Source: Diplodia intermedia | Lineage: Eukaryota > Ascomycota > Dothideomycetes > Botryosphaeriales > Botryosphaeriaceae | Direction: 5' to 3' | Length of the DNA: 64,000 nt | Assembly (NCBI GenBank): GCA_021495925.1 | Contig: JAKEKT010000023.1 | Span: 62,001-126,000, forward strand | In this document: piece by piece, positions 47,210-57,301 of the stretch | How positions within the stretch are numbered: position 1 is the stretch's first letter | How the letters are laid out: each line of letters opens with the position of its first letter | Program-made: the position numbers and the translations under genes | The notes under the pieces: generated by a model | Seen by the model: the letters and a program-made list of their open reading frames with translations, nothing else | The model's database searches: none | Told to the model about the DNA's origin: nothing

Positions 47210-47409
47210 TGGGACGGGAGACGCAGCAGCAGGGCCGGTGGTGAGTCGCGGCGATGAGGTGGAGCGCGTGAAGTGTCGTGCACTGCAGGTCAAAAAGTTC
47301 GGCGATCCTTTCTCGCCGATGATGAACCCTGGGCAGACGCGCCGCGCCAAAACCCCAGAGCTCCAGCCCCAGCTCCCTTCACTCTTTTTCCTCGCCCACT
47401 CCTCTCGAT
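47210..47409. promoter_or_regulatory. Compact 200-bp divergent promoter of mL57 and RTT109
   Basis: Only 200 bp separate the two start codons, so promoter and both 5' leaders must fit in this interval. No specific site assigned. Confidence 0.55.
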
Positions 47410-49302
47410 ATGGCTGACGCGCCCGCCGCAAGCAATGCTTCACTGAGCGACCTCCTGGCCGAGGCACTGCCCCAAGGTGCCAATTTCACCTGCTACCATA
47501 TTTCAACGCCGCCAACAAAATGCGGCCCCATCTTCTCAGCACCGCCAGGCGCGCGTCCCGAGCGCACCTACTGCGAGTCTCACTTCCTGAACGTGTCAGT
47601 CACGCCAGATGACGAGCAGCAGCAGAGGGACCAGAGGGAATCCGGCGAGGTCTTGGTTTTTGCTATCGAAGTGCTAATCTACACAACATCGCATCTGACC
47701 ACCATCTTCGTATCCAAAGCAGACTCGACCGGTTACCTATCACTGCTCCAACTTCCGCGCACATCCTCTTCGCCCATCCGCCTTATCTCCACCACCTTCG
47801 TGTCCTGGCTCGTCAGGCATCGGCAGCGTCCGGCCTCGCGCCTTGTCGTTTCGCTCTTCGCGCGCTCTCAGGACCAATATCTCTTTCCCGGCAGCATCGA
47901 GAATCCCGACAAGCATGTCGCCGACGATACCGCACTGGTCAAGTGGTGGTGTAAAGTGCTGGACCCGGTACTGCGCACTTATACGGCCGAGGTGTCCGGC
48001 ACGCCTGCCACAGAGACCACGGCGGAGAAGGCTCAGACAACCGCTCAAGGACACCTGATAATCCCAGGCTTCGAGCGCAACGAGACTCTGCGCTTCTTCC
48101 CGCCCAGTGTGCGCGCCGATCCGCCAGAGCAAAAGCGTTGGAAGCATGGCCACCCGCTGCTTGATATCTCGAGGAATCCCACCGCGCCGCCGCGCTGCTT
48201 GATCCCACACTTTCCCGACGACCCCAAGTCGCGCTACATGGACGAGTTGGACGATGAGCTGCCTGATGGCGGCAACGCCTCGGTCACGAGCCCGAGTCGC
48301 GGGACAGGTCAGTGGCGGAGCGTGAGGAGCTTGGAGCAGTTCTGGGAGATGATGTCGTTCCGGCAGGAGTGCTCGTCCGGACGGCTGGTTGGCTTCATCT
48401 GGGTGGTCTTCACGCCCGCCGATGTTGACACCACGTCCGAGGCATCGGACAATGCGGACGGCGCACCGCTTGGCCCGCTGAGCCAGTCGCAGCAGCCCAT
48501 AACAAACTCCCTCGCCGAGATGCTTGCCCAGCCACCCACTACTCCTTCCAGGAGGGACAAGAAATCCCCCTCGACCCGATCGTCATCCCGCACACCACGC
48601 CGCCGTTCGAGCAAGCTCACCGGCCCCGTCGTTCCTCGCCTGCCCCGCATCAAATCCAGCTCTTCTCAGACGTCAAACCCCGACAATGCGACCACAACAT
48701 CTGCTTCTTCCACCACCGGCCCTTCCTCATCCTCGATACCTGAATCATCGCTCTACTACGTATGGCCTCAGCATTCGCGCGGCACCCTAGTCCTCGACGA
48801 GAAGGACTACAAGCGCGCAACGGACCTGCTGCTGAATCATAACTTCGCCGAACGCGCCATAGCAGTCGTCAGTACGCGTAAGTGGATTGAGGAGGTGGCC
48901 GTGCTGGGCTCGAGAGGAGGTAACGCCGACTGGGGGGTGGCTGTCGTGGGGCGGAACGCTTCCGCCATTGCTATTGCTACTACTTCTACTACTACGGCGG
49001 ATGGTGCGCAAAACGGTAGCGGTGGCGGGCAGATGGTAAATACGCTCAGCACGTCGATGGTGCGAAAGAAGAGGAAAGGTGGGGATGAGGGCGTGCAGCA
49101 GCAACCAACACCAGACGTCAAGGCAGAAGTGACAGCTGGCGTCAACGTGTTGTCTGCGGGCTTGCTCAGGAAGAAGCCGAAGACGGGTGATGATGCTTCT
49201 CCCGCTACTCTCCAGCATGCCGAATCGCCAGCGGCAACCACGGCGGATGAACCGGTCAATGTTTTGAGCGGTAACATGATCCGAAAGAAACCGAAGGCGT
49301 GA
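47410..49302 (+). CDS. RTT109: Histone acetyltransferase Rtt109 (KAT11)
   Basis: Acetylates newly made histone H3 (Lys56, with Asf1/Vps75 in yeast) in the nucleus, with roles in replication-coupled nucleosome assembly and genome stability. Single exon, 630 aa. The KAT11 domain fills the first 320 or so residues: HISTPPTKCGPIFS, ERTYCESHFLNVSV, VFAIEVLIYTTSHLTTIFVSKADSTGYLSL, SLFARSQDQYLFPGSIENPDKHV, LVKWWCKVLDPVLR and the Asp-rich DELDDELPDG. The region 335-355 has SLEQFWEMMSFRQECSSGRLVGFIWVVF. A Ser/Pro/Thr-rich linker follows, then YVWPQHSRGTLVLDEKDYKRATDLLL and a Lys-rich C-terminal tail with three related NVLSxxxxRKKxK motifs (about 545-630). Confidence 0.96.
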   Translation: MADAPAASNASLSDLLAEALPQGANFTCYHISTPPTKCGPIFSAPPGARPERTYCESHFLNVSVTPDDEQQQRDQRESGEVLVFAIEVLIYTTSHLTTIFVSKADSTGYLSLLQLPRTSSSPIRLISTTFVSWLVRHRQRPASRLVVSLFARSQDQYLFPGSIENPDKHVADDTALVKWWCKVLDPVLRTYTAEVSGTPATETTAEKAQTTAQGHLIIPGFERNETLRFFPPSVRADPPEQKRWKHGHPLLDISRNPTAPPRCLIPHFPDDPKSRYMDELDDELPDGGNASVTSPSRGTGQWRSVRSLEQFWEMMSFRQECSSGRLVGFIWVVFTPADVDTTSEASDNADGAPLGPLSQSQQPITNSLAEMLAQPPTTPSRRDKKSPSTRSSSRTPRRRSSKLTGPVVPRLPRIKSSSSQTSNPDNATTTSASSTTGPSSSSIPESSLYYVWPQHSRGTLVLDEKDYKRATDLLLNHNFAERAIAVVSTRKWIEEVAVLGSRGGNADWGVAVVGRNASAIAIATTSTTTADGAQNGSGGGQMVNTLSTSMVRKKRKGGDEGVQQQPTPDVKAEVTAGVNVLSAGLLRKKPKTGDDASPATLQHAESPAATTADEPVNVLSGNMIRKKPKA

Positions 49303-50193
49303 GTAGGAAGTTTACGCTTCCTCATTTCGTTTAGTCCTTTTCATATTTTATCTTTTGGAAAGACGTCGATTGGGCCGTCTAAGTTTCTTTATTTCTCTCT
49401 TTCCATTTGATTTACTTATTCAAGATTTGGTGGCTTGGTGGAACGAGGATTGGATATCCCACAGCTTTTCGCGAGGAGTTATGTGCTTGGAAGACGGGAT
49501 ATATACCTTAATATTTGCTCTAGTTTGCCTTCTTGGCCTCTAGCGGTTGGAGAAAGAGTAGGAGGGTTTCGGATTGGCGGTTGACCGGCCAGGAAAGCGA
49601 CCTTGATGAGGTATGCACTAGGATGAATCAAAATGTAAACCTTTTTCTCTTTCTTAATCTTTCTTTTTTTTTTTTTTAGATCGAGAATGGGTTGAACTGG
49701 AAGATTAAGCATCACCACACTAACTCCGAAAAAAGGTAGACTCAAACAACGGGATAACTTAGAGAGGAAGGGAGAAAGTCACCGTCTGGGGATTGACCAA
49801 GGAACCAACCTCCAGCCGCTCCCGATGGGATGCCAGAAGGGTGCTCTAACGGTGACAATGGAGAATGATAACTAGGCTGTTTATGTAGTAGCGGGGAGGT
49901 TGCTGCGCTGTGGATCCTTGAGGAATGTGAAGATACGAGCGAAGCATGTGATATATGCATGTGAACGTGGGGGTGAACGTGCGGGTGAGGCCGTCGGGCC
50001 GGGCCTAGGCGCCGTCACTATCACACCCTACTCGCCGTTGATAGGCACTACACATGTGAAGAAGAGGCTGTAACGATAGCAACGAGCATGTGTAAGTAAT
50101 CTAGCATGAGTGAGTCAACCTGCCTACGAAGCCGCTCAAGATAGCATTCCCCAATCGAGCAAATCAAGCTAAATATCCAACTCACCCACATAT
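49303..50193. other. Convergent intergenic region
   Basis: 3' flanks of RTT109 and the DNA ligase gene. T-rich, with a run of T at 49665-49677. No gene seen. Confidence 0.6.
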
Positions 50194-53100
50194 TCACCTC
50201 ATGGCAACACCACCCCAGAATCGTTCCATCCAAGCATTTTTCTCGCGGTCCTCATCACCAGCCTTCACCAAGTCATCCAGAATTCGCCAATCAAACACCC
50301 CTGTCAACCCATTCCTAGATCTTCTTTTACCATCCAACGCGCCAACAACCCCCTCCACCCCCCTCAAAACTCCCTCACACTCCTTCGCCCTCGCCGGCTC
50401 GACCAATGCGACCCTCTCATACCCCTCGTATGCTTGACTCTCAGCAACGGTGCTGCCTTGACTATGGTACTGCGACGGCGAACCTTCTCCGCGGCGCCAG
50501 TGCTCAAGGTCATCGATGATGATGGGGGCATGAGGGGAGTAGTGCTCTTTCAGGGTTCGATGGAGCGGGTGATGGCGTTGTTGGAGGGAGGGCGCGAGGT
50601 ATATGACGGTTTGGGTGAGGCTATAAGGTATGGGAAGGAGGAGAAGGGGTGAGTTGGCGTCGATGGTAGTAGTAGTCTTATGGTTGCAGGTGGAAGTGAT
50701 TGATTCGGCGGCAAGGGTCGTGGCGGTAATGCTGCGGCTGTTGTTTTCTTCGCTGATGAGCATTGATGGAGGAAGGCGAGGGCGCGCGTAGACAGAGGAG
50801 CGCCACTTTGGAAGCTTGCGCGGGGTAGAGCCTATGGCAAAGTCGTCGATGGAGCCAGTGGCGGGGCGTTTCAGTCCTTTCCCAGGAGTTCCTGTTGTGA
50901 TGCTCGGGACTGAGGTAAGCCGTCTGTTGGTTCCTGTTGCATTTGATTGGGATGGGATATTTTCTTTGTTGCTAGGGACTGGTGGTGTTGCTACAATTGG
51001 CGGTGAAGACGATGGAGGGCTTGCAGGAAGTGTTGATAAGGCTATAGCCACGACTTCTCGCTCCGGAGCCCGGTCATTTAGTGAAGATGTGGGAGGTGTT
51101 GGCATAGAATGGCCGTCAAAATTGGGGATTGGCGGGAGCATAAATGCTGAAGCATGAATAGAACGTGTCCACGAAGGGAGCCGTTCTTCAGGCTCCGTAC
51201 TCGCCTCCGTAGACGTAGTCATCTTCAGTGCGCGTTGTCTGACAATGATGTCTTCGGCATCCTTCTGTTGCTGTAGGGGGGTCTTGACCGTCGCGCTCTT
51301 CACCGGGGCATTGCGGGAACGTCCAGAGGCAACGCTGGACCGCGCATCCATGGTGTCGCTGGGAGGATCTACACGCGGCCGCGCAACTCCTCGCAAGGTT
51401 TTGTGTCTGTTGGAGAAGTCCTCCATCGATTTCTGTCCCCCCAATCCATTACTTTGTTGCTGCAAGCTAATGGCTTCTCGCCGTTCATAAAATGATAGTT
51501 GCTCTTCAGGTGCATCTTCATTTACCAAAGTACCCTCATTGCTGTCGCATCCCCCGGTAAGGGATTCCACAGGTGATTCGTGCACGAGATTCTGGGGCAG
51601 ATATGGCTGCGGCTGTGTCCGACGCGTGGTGTTTGGGCCACCTCGGCGCGGTGAGCCCTCAGTATCTGCTCGTGGTCGTGGCCTTTTCCCAGAATTCAAG
51701 CCTATCGGGACAGTAGTAACCGCAAATGGCGCAGCAGGCTTTCGCTTCGGTGGCGAAATTGCGGGCAATGTCTGCGGGGCAGGTTGTCTGGCTGCGTCGG
51801 GAGAAGTAACAATAGTCTCAGTCCACTGCGTCGACTGCTGAGACACGGGCGTGGCTTCTTTTGCGAAGTCGACAGCAACCGTGGGACGTACTGCCGTGCT
51901 TCTAGCCTTGATCAACGCTGTCGCGGGGCTTGGTGTTTTGATAGATGCCGTACTTGAAGTAGTGCCGGAGGTATAAGTACGATCAACATCTTTGAGAGTC
52001 GCTAGTGGAGTGGTAGAAGTTCCTCCTGACTGAGGAGTAGAAGTAGTTTGCCTTGAGCGAATGCTGCTAATATCTTGCGATCGACTCAGCTTTGACATGT
52101 AATACTGAACCTTGTTTCGTATATCCTGTGACTCGTCGTCCGGGGGAGCTTCTCTTGCTTCGCGGGCGATTTGAGCAAGGCCCTGCATAGTGATACAATC
52201 TTCCCATGAACGGTCCGTGTGGGTTCTGAGGACGCGCGGATGCCGTAACATGTGGAAATCCTCGTTCGGCGGCTTTTCGAAGCTACTACCAAGGACCTCA
52301 ACCACCAGGGGTTCTGTGAATACCACGGATGGACGAGGATGTCTGCCGAATTGAATTGAAAATCGTTGGTCTATTTCATCTTCGTCGTAATCCTCGCAAT
52401 GAAACTGACCAATCTGGTTCAGATACTCGAGTTCTTTGGGTGGAATGCAGTGAGTTGCTGTAATGATTGCGACAATCCTGAACTTGGGCCTTGCTTGGTA
52501 TGAGTTGTTGTCGTCCACCAGACACCCAAGATAGAAATTCGTGAACTTCAGGTTTCTCTGTCGGCACTTCTGTGCTTCGTGCACATCATAGCTGGCTGCT
52601 ACAACTGCAAAGTCCGCCTGGTCTCTAGCACCACCCATATCAGTCATATAGTCCTGTTTGAGCTTGATAAACCCTCTGCACCAACTGCCAGTCTCGTCCC
52701 CGACGAGTGAAAAGAAAGGGCTGTTCGGCTTCAAGATCAGACCCTCACAGCGGTAGTACAAAGCGGCAGAGAATTGGTAAAGCAAACTCTTCTTTGCCGC
52801 GGGCTCTGAGAAGTCCAGAGGCTTCCACTCGACGGTTTTCGCCCTGCCCTCGATCTTGGTGACGACTTGCGAGAGCCGTTTCCGTCGCCTTGAATGAGGC
52901 AGCGCCATGGTTATCTCATCGTCCAAAAGAAGAATATCAAAGTAAAATATCATGAGATTCTCATATGGATGTGGCTGAGAGTCTTTGTCGGTGCCAAGAA
53001 AAGAGCCGGACCTTGAGACATGCTTTCTGATCTTGTCAAAATCCATGACTGTGTTCTCGAGCTGGTTGAACACGACCATCTCTCCGAGAAGGATGCACTT

Positions 53101-54126
53101 TGAGTTGAATTGGCACTCGGCAGTGCCGATCCTCAGACTGTTGCTGATTGCGGGAAGGAGGTTGATGCGGTCCCTGGTGGCGTCTTTGCCATTCTTGGAA
53201 AATATCTGTATTGGATCATTCTTGTCCAGATCCACATGAATCTCACAAAACTCTCCGTCGTACTTGCGTTCAATGACCCAGGTCCCATCGCCAACCATCT
53301 GCAAGCAGTTCTTGATTGATCGGGCCTTGTACCAAGTAGGCCTGCCGATTTTGATGCCGACCTTGGGTTTGAGATGCTTGGCAGCTTGTTCAAGCATGAG
53401 CTTCTGCGATAAAGGGTCCGGCTTGGCATGATAGCGAGCTAGCGGTCCTTTGAGCAGCATCATGGCAGCAGCAAAGTCGTTTTGGAACTTCAGTAAGGGC
53501 GGTAGCATGAAATGAAACTCGCTGAGCACGAGATTCTCGTCCAAGACTGCGCGGCCATAGTCTTTGAGGAATAAGCGGACGAACCACTTCTTGTCCCGTG
53601 AATGGATGCGCAGTAGGATGTAGGCAAGAATGTCCTGCGGGACATCTGCCGAGACGTGCTTTTGCACAGCTGGGCTGGAGAATCGAACTTGTGACGCGAT
53701 ATCGTGAAGTCCGCAATCGACTTCCTCGACTGTCAGGATGTCGCCCCTGGGTAACGGCTCGCTGTCGTGAACCCTGTCAATCCTTTCAAGGCATTCGCCA
53801 AGGTCTCCTCGGCCCGGCAGCCTCCAGGTGCCCAGCTCCTTCACCTTCTCGGTCCTGAAATGAAGACAGCGCGCGACAAGCTTCTCCAGCCTTTGCGCTT
53901 TGATACTGTAGACACGATCGGTGCGGGTGTGGGGGAACAGGGTAGAGAGGAGGGCGGCGCCATCGGTATCGGGGTGGTCAATGTCCTTCCGATGGCGTCG
54001 AAACCAGCGTTCAATGGTGGTGCGCAGGAGAGAACGCTTGCGGTCGGGGAGGTAAGGCGGGTCGCGACATTCGATGTCCTCGATGGCCTGGAGCAGATCG
54101 CAGATCCAAGTGAATCGGAAAGGCAT
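50194..54126 (-). CDS. ATP-dependent DNA ligase-domain protein with very long C-terminal tail
   Basis: Likely joins DNA nicks or breaks; a fungal group distinct from canonical Lig1 and Lig4 as far as I can tell. Single exon, 1310 aa from the ATG at 54126 (MPFRFTWICDLL); the frame is open to 54165. Order: N-terminal ligase domain (DRVYSIKAQRLEKLVARCL, LLKGPLARYHAKPDPLSQKLMLEQAAKHLKPKVG); adenylation domain with K288 in ERKYDGEF (motif I), later FYFDILLLDD, EGLILK and FIKLKQDY motifs; then an OB-fold part ending PRVLRTHTDRSW (motif VI-like). From about residue 690 to 1160 the tail is disordered and Ser/Thr/Pro-rich. The last 150 residues look folded (VIYLAPSLQ, YERVALVEPARAKE, GVFDWRILDDL), possibly BRCT-like, though I cannot confirm it. 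Divergent from the DUF1295 gene. Confidence 0.85.
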   Translation of the reverse strand: MPFRFTWICDLLQAIEDIECRDPPYLPDRKRSLLRTTIERWFRRHRKDIDHPDTDGAALLSTLFPHTRTDRVYSIKAQRLEKLVARCLHFRTEKVKELGTWRLPGRGDLGECLERIDRVHDSEPLPRGDILTVEEVDCGLHDIASQVRFSSPAVQKHVSADVPQDILAYILLRIHSRDKKWFVRLFLKDYGRAVLDENLVLSEFHFMLPPLLKFQNDFAAAMMLLKGPLARYHAKPDPLSQKLMLEQAAKHLKPKVGIKIGRPTWYKARSIKNCLQMVGDGTWVIERKYDGEFCEIHVDLDKNDPIQIFSKNGKDATRDRINLLPAISNSLRIGTAECQFNSKCILLGEMVVFNQLENTVMDFDKIRKHVSRSGSFLGTDKDSQPHPYENLMIFYFDILLLDDEITMALPHSRRRKRLSQVVTKIEGRAKTVEWKPLDFSEPAAKKSLLYQFSAALYYRCEGLILKPNSPFFSLVGDETGSWCRGFIKLKQDYMTDMGGARDQADFAVVAASYDVHEAQKCRQRNLKFTNFYLGCLVDDNNSYQARPKFRIVAIITATHCIPPKELEYLNQIGQFHCEDYDEDEIDQRFSIQFGRHPRPSVVFTEPLVVEVLGSSFEKPPNEDFHMLRHPRVLRTHTDRSWEDCITMQGLAQIAREAREAPPDDESQDIRNKVQYYMSKLSRSQDISSIRSRQTTSTPQSGGTSTTPLATLKDVDRTYTSGTTSSTASIKTPSPATALIKARSTAVRPTVAVDFAKEATPVSQQSTQWTETIVTSPDAARQPAPQTLPAISPPKRKPAAPFAVTTVPIGLNSGKRPRPRADTEGSPRRGGPNTTRRTQPQPYLPQNLVHESPVESLTGGCDSNEGTLVNEDAPEEQLSFYERREAISLQQQSNGLGGQKSMEDFSNRHKTLRGVARPRVDPPSDTMDARSSVASGRSRNAPVKSATVKTPLQQQKDAEDIIVRQRALKMTTSTEASTEPEERLPSWTRSIHASAFMLPPIPNFDGHSMPTPPTSSLNDRAPEREVVAIALSTLPASPPSSSPPIVATPPVPSNKENIPSQSNATGTNRRLTSVPSITTGTPGKGLKRPATGSIDDFAIGSTPRKLPKWRSSVYARPRLPPSMLISEENNSRSITATTLAAESITSTCNHKTTTTIDANSPLLLLPIPYSLTQTVIYLAPSLQQRHHPLHRTLKEHYSPHAPIIIDDLEHWRRGEGSPSQYHSQGSTVAESQAYEGYERVALVEPARAKECEGVLRGVEGVVGALDGKRRSRNGLTGVFDWRILDDLVKAGDEDREKNAWMERFWGGVAMR

Positions 54127-54781
54127 TATGAAGCAAGCAATGGGTATCCAAATTAAGAGGTGCAAAGAAATGGTGAAGTCAAAAATGGGGTAGCGCGTAA
54201 GTAGAGGCGGAAAGGTGCTATGGCGGTCGCGACGGCCTATACAGCGTCGACATTAGGCATTGAGATGTGGGGTGCGGTGGTGAGGGCAGCGAGGTGAGTT
54301 GCGCGGGTGGACGCGATGCGAGAGAGCGGGGCAGGTGAAAAGACGCGTCTTCTTTGTCGGGCAACGACCGCGCGGTCATGTGCGGGAAATGAGGGCGCTC
54401 GGACAATGAAATCGACGTCACTTCTTGTACCACCTTCCAGAAGCATTTCTGCCACTTCTTTTTTCCAGTCTGACCTTTGTAGCTTGATGGCTTGATGGGG
54501 CCCGGTCTCGCACATCCCGTCCCGATGCTGCTCACCACAAGTGATGGAGAGAATCGCATGTTTCGCAGTTGCAGGCAATAATGCCAGACTCCGTCAACGG
54601 ACCAGGAGGGGAGCCGGGGCTTGTCTCGTTACTTGGCCATATGCAACAGATGGAAGGGATGGATCGCGGCCTCAGCCGTTCCTGCGGTTAAATACAGGGC
54701 GCTCCCACCCCGCTTTCGCCTGCCGCTTGCATCCCCGCCCACTTCCACCAGCGACGACAACAGCAGTTGTTGACCGCAACC
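54127..54781. promoter_or_regulatory. Divergent promoter region
   Basis: Gap between the ligase (-) and DUF1295 (+) starts. Short frames on both strands but no domain. Confidence 0.45.
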
Positions 54782-55686
54782 ATGTCCGGCTCCTTCAAGG
54801 ATCGGAATATAGACCTCATCACACGAGGCTCCTACAAGTCCACGCCGGGCGGCACCGCCATCTTCATCGGCCTCCGTGCACTAGACCCTCTCCTCCAATA
54901 CGGCATCCTCGCCCATGGCCTAGGCGCCAACCTCCTCGATGCAGTCGGCCTCGGCGCACGCCCGCCCCCACTGCTGTCGCTGCGCACCGGCGTGCACCTG
55001 ATCGACGTGCTCGACCTCAGCGCCCCGCGCCTGGCCCTGCTCTCAATGGCCGTCGGCTCCTCGCTCAAGCAGATCCACTGGCTGACCTTCCTCTCGCGCG
55101 AAGAATTCCCCGCCAAAGCCGCCCTCGTCGTTGGCCTCTTCAACACTGTTGTCAACAGCATCAACACGCTCGCCTTCTGCTCCAGCCTCCTCTCCACCGC
55201 CTGCCCGCCCCACGACATCAGCGAAAGCAGCCTCGCCCCTGTCGCCGTCGCCGGCTCCGTCCTCTACGTGGTCGGCCTCGCGATAGAGTGGATCGCCGAG
55301 ATCCAGCGCGCGCGCTTCAAGGCCGACCCGGCCAACGAGGGCAAGCCGTACTCCGGTGGCTTGTGGCGGCTGGCCCGCCACATCAACTATGGTGGTTACT
55401 CGCTCTGGCGTGCCGGCTTTGCCATGACCGGCGGTGGCTGGGTCATGGGCTCGATTTTCGGCGGCTTCTACATGTGGGATTTTGCCACGAGGGCGATCCC
55501 GGTGCTGGATAGCTACTGTTCGAGGAGAGTGAGTGATTTCCCGCTTTCTCGTGACTATGATGACTTCTTGGTCGTCGTTGTTCTTCGTTTGTCACTGGTT
55601 GCCACTGACGCAGTATGCAGTATGGCGAGGATTGGAAGAAGTTCAAGGAGCAGACACCATATCGCCTGCTGCCCTTTATATACTAA
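54782..55686 (+). CDS. DUF1295 / steroid 5-alpha-reductase-fold membrane protein
   Basis: Multi-pass membrane protein of the DUF1295 family, related in fold to steroid 5-alpha reductases and isoprenylcysteine methyltransferases; substrate unknown. Exons are 54782-55528 and 55621-55686, giving 270 aa. Features: several hydrophobic helices; the C-terminal signature with RARFKADPANEGKPYSGGLWRLARHINYGGYSLWRAG; and, across the splice, YGEDWKKFKEQTPYRLLPFIY. The acceptor at TATGCAG (ending 55620) was chosen over the earlier CGCAG because only it yields the family's YGxxWxxYKxxTP ending. Many helices are Leu/Ala-rich. The frame is open 15 bases upstream of the chosen ATG. Confidence 0.87.
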
Positions 55687-57301
55687 CGCAGAAGTCGAGC
55701 GTGCTACAGCTCATTGCCGATCTCGCTGGCTCGAAGGTGAGGAGAACATGAGAAAATTGTAGGTCCATGTATCATTTGCTGTAGCTCGATGCTTGTCTTG
55801 GTAAAGACGTAAACTGCATCTATTTGTAGGGATGCCGTTTGATATACGTAAATTGGTTCTTGTGCAATGAGGCAGAGAATGGCAGCAAAATCAGATAACG
55901 ATAACAATGTATACAACAACATGAAACGTCAATGTCGCGATGAGGAAAGCACGACGAGTCTTTGGACGGTGGTGTCTTGGAATTCCTGGCATCAAAAAGC
56001 TAGGAGACAAAAGGTAGTAGATGAAATAGTTGCCAGTAGAGGTTGTATCAACGTTCTGCAGGGACTGTGTTACTTCGGCAATATGCATGCTGCGATGCAG
56101 CCAGTTAGCCTACCCGTGACTTGCCCGCCCCGATCCCTCCCTAAGCTTTTTTCCAAATCAAGAAAGTCAATATGCTCCTCAGCAAAGGAAAAGGTACAAG
56201 AGCATCTTATATTACACGTTTCAATGTCGAAGGCGGTGCACATATTGAAGGATGATCAAATCTCGAAAGTCCAACACTTCCCTCATTTCTCCCATCACAC
56301 GTCGAAAGCAGGCGAGACAAGCACCAGCACCGTTACCACAGGCGTAGCCGTGTCAAAACCACCGATCGGTACGCTAGATGATTTGCAAAGAAAAGGCCGC
56401 ATGCCCCGCGCGTAATCTTCAGCCCCGACCAGCAAAAGTCTTCTCGCGCGATCAAGCAAGAGGGGCGTGAAGGGACACAGCGACAGTAGAAACAAGAAAC
56501 AAAAACAGAAGTAGTAAAAACAAGGTGGATGCCAATAGCGCTAACCGCGAACCGCGCTTTCATACCCGGAAATTCATGTCGCAAGCAACAACGGCCAGCT
56601 CTCGTGGCCCCTCATCATCATGACGCAACACAACTCAATCACATCACACTACATACCCCTAAATGTCGCAGAACCCGCAATTCATGTTCGGCAATCCCCG
56701 TGGTCCCTTCTAAATTAGGTACCTCCGCCGACTTTCCCCGAGGGGAAGGGGGAAGGAACAATCGAGCCAGAAATAATACCGCACTCCCCTCACACTCGTC
56801 ATCATCATATATCACTGCATTCGGAAAGGGACAACGAAAATAGCGGCAAAGTATGGATTGTTGAATTGCGCGGTCTCAGTCCGGTACCACCTGAATTCCT
56901 CCATTTCTTTCTGCTACCCCACAAAAAAAGCAATAGGGGGGAGCCGCAAAGTTGAATCTATAATCCCAATTACGGGAAACCTTCATCCCTAAGCTAACCA
57001 CTGGTCACTTGTGGAAAAGTAAAGGTGATGAGAAAGAGAAAATAGCCAGCCATATGCAGCATGAGAAGCTTGGCTCGGCTTTGAAGAAGAAGAAAGATAT
57101 TGAAGATAAGGTCTTGCGAACAATCCTGTGCTAGCAGGAAAGAACGACAAACCAAAGACTGACATGAAGAGTAGTAGAAGTCGACCCCTGTAGCTGATGG
57201 GCATCTTTTGATCGTGAAGTCATAAATCTCGTTTCCCTTTTGTGTGTATCATCATTCACAGCCCATAACCATAAAACGCCTGAATGTGACGGTCATACAG
57301 C
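55687..57301. other. Convergent intergenic region, no gene recognised
   Basis: 1.6 kb between the DUF1295 gene (+) and the GPI protein (-). A plus-strand frame at 55867-56415 (182 codons) shows no domain or splice pattern. AT-rich in parts. Confidence 0.5.

Noticed and set aside
54541..55512. 323-codon plus-strand frame overlapping the DUF1295 gene
   Set aside because: Arg/Pro-rich out-of-frame shadow of the real membrane protein.
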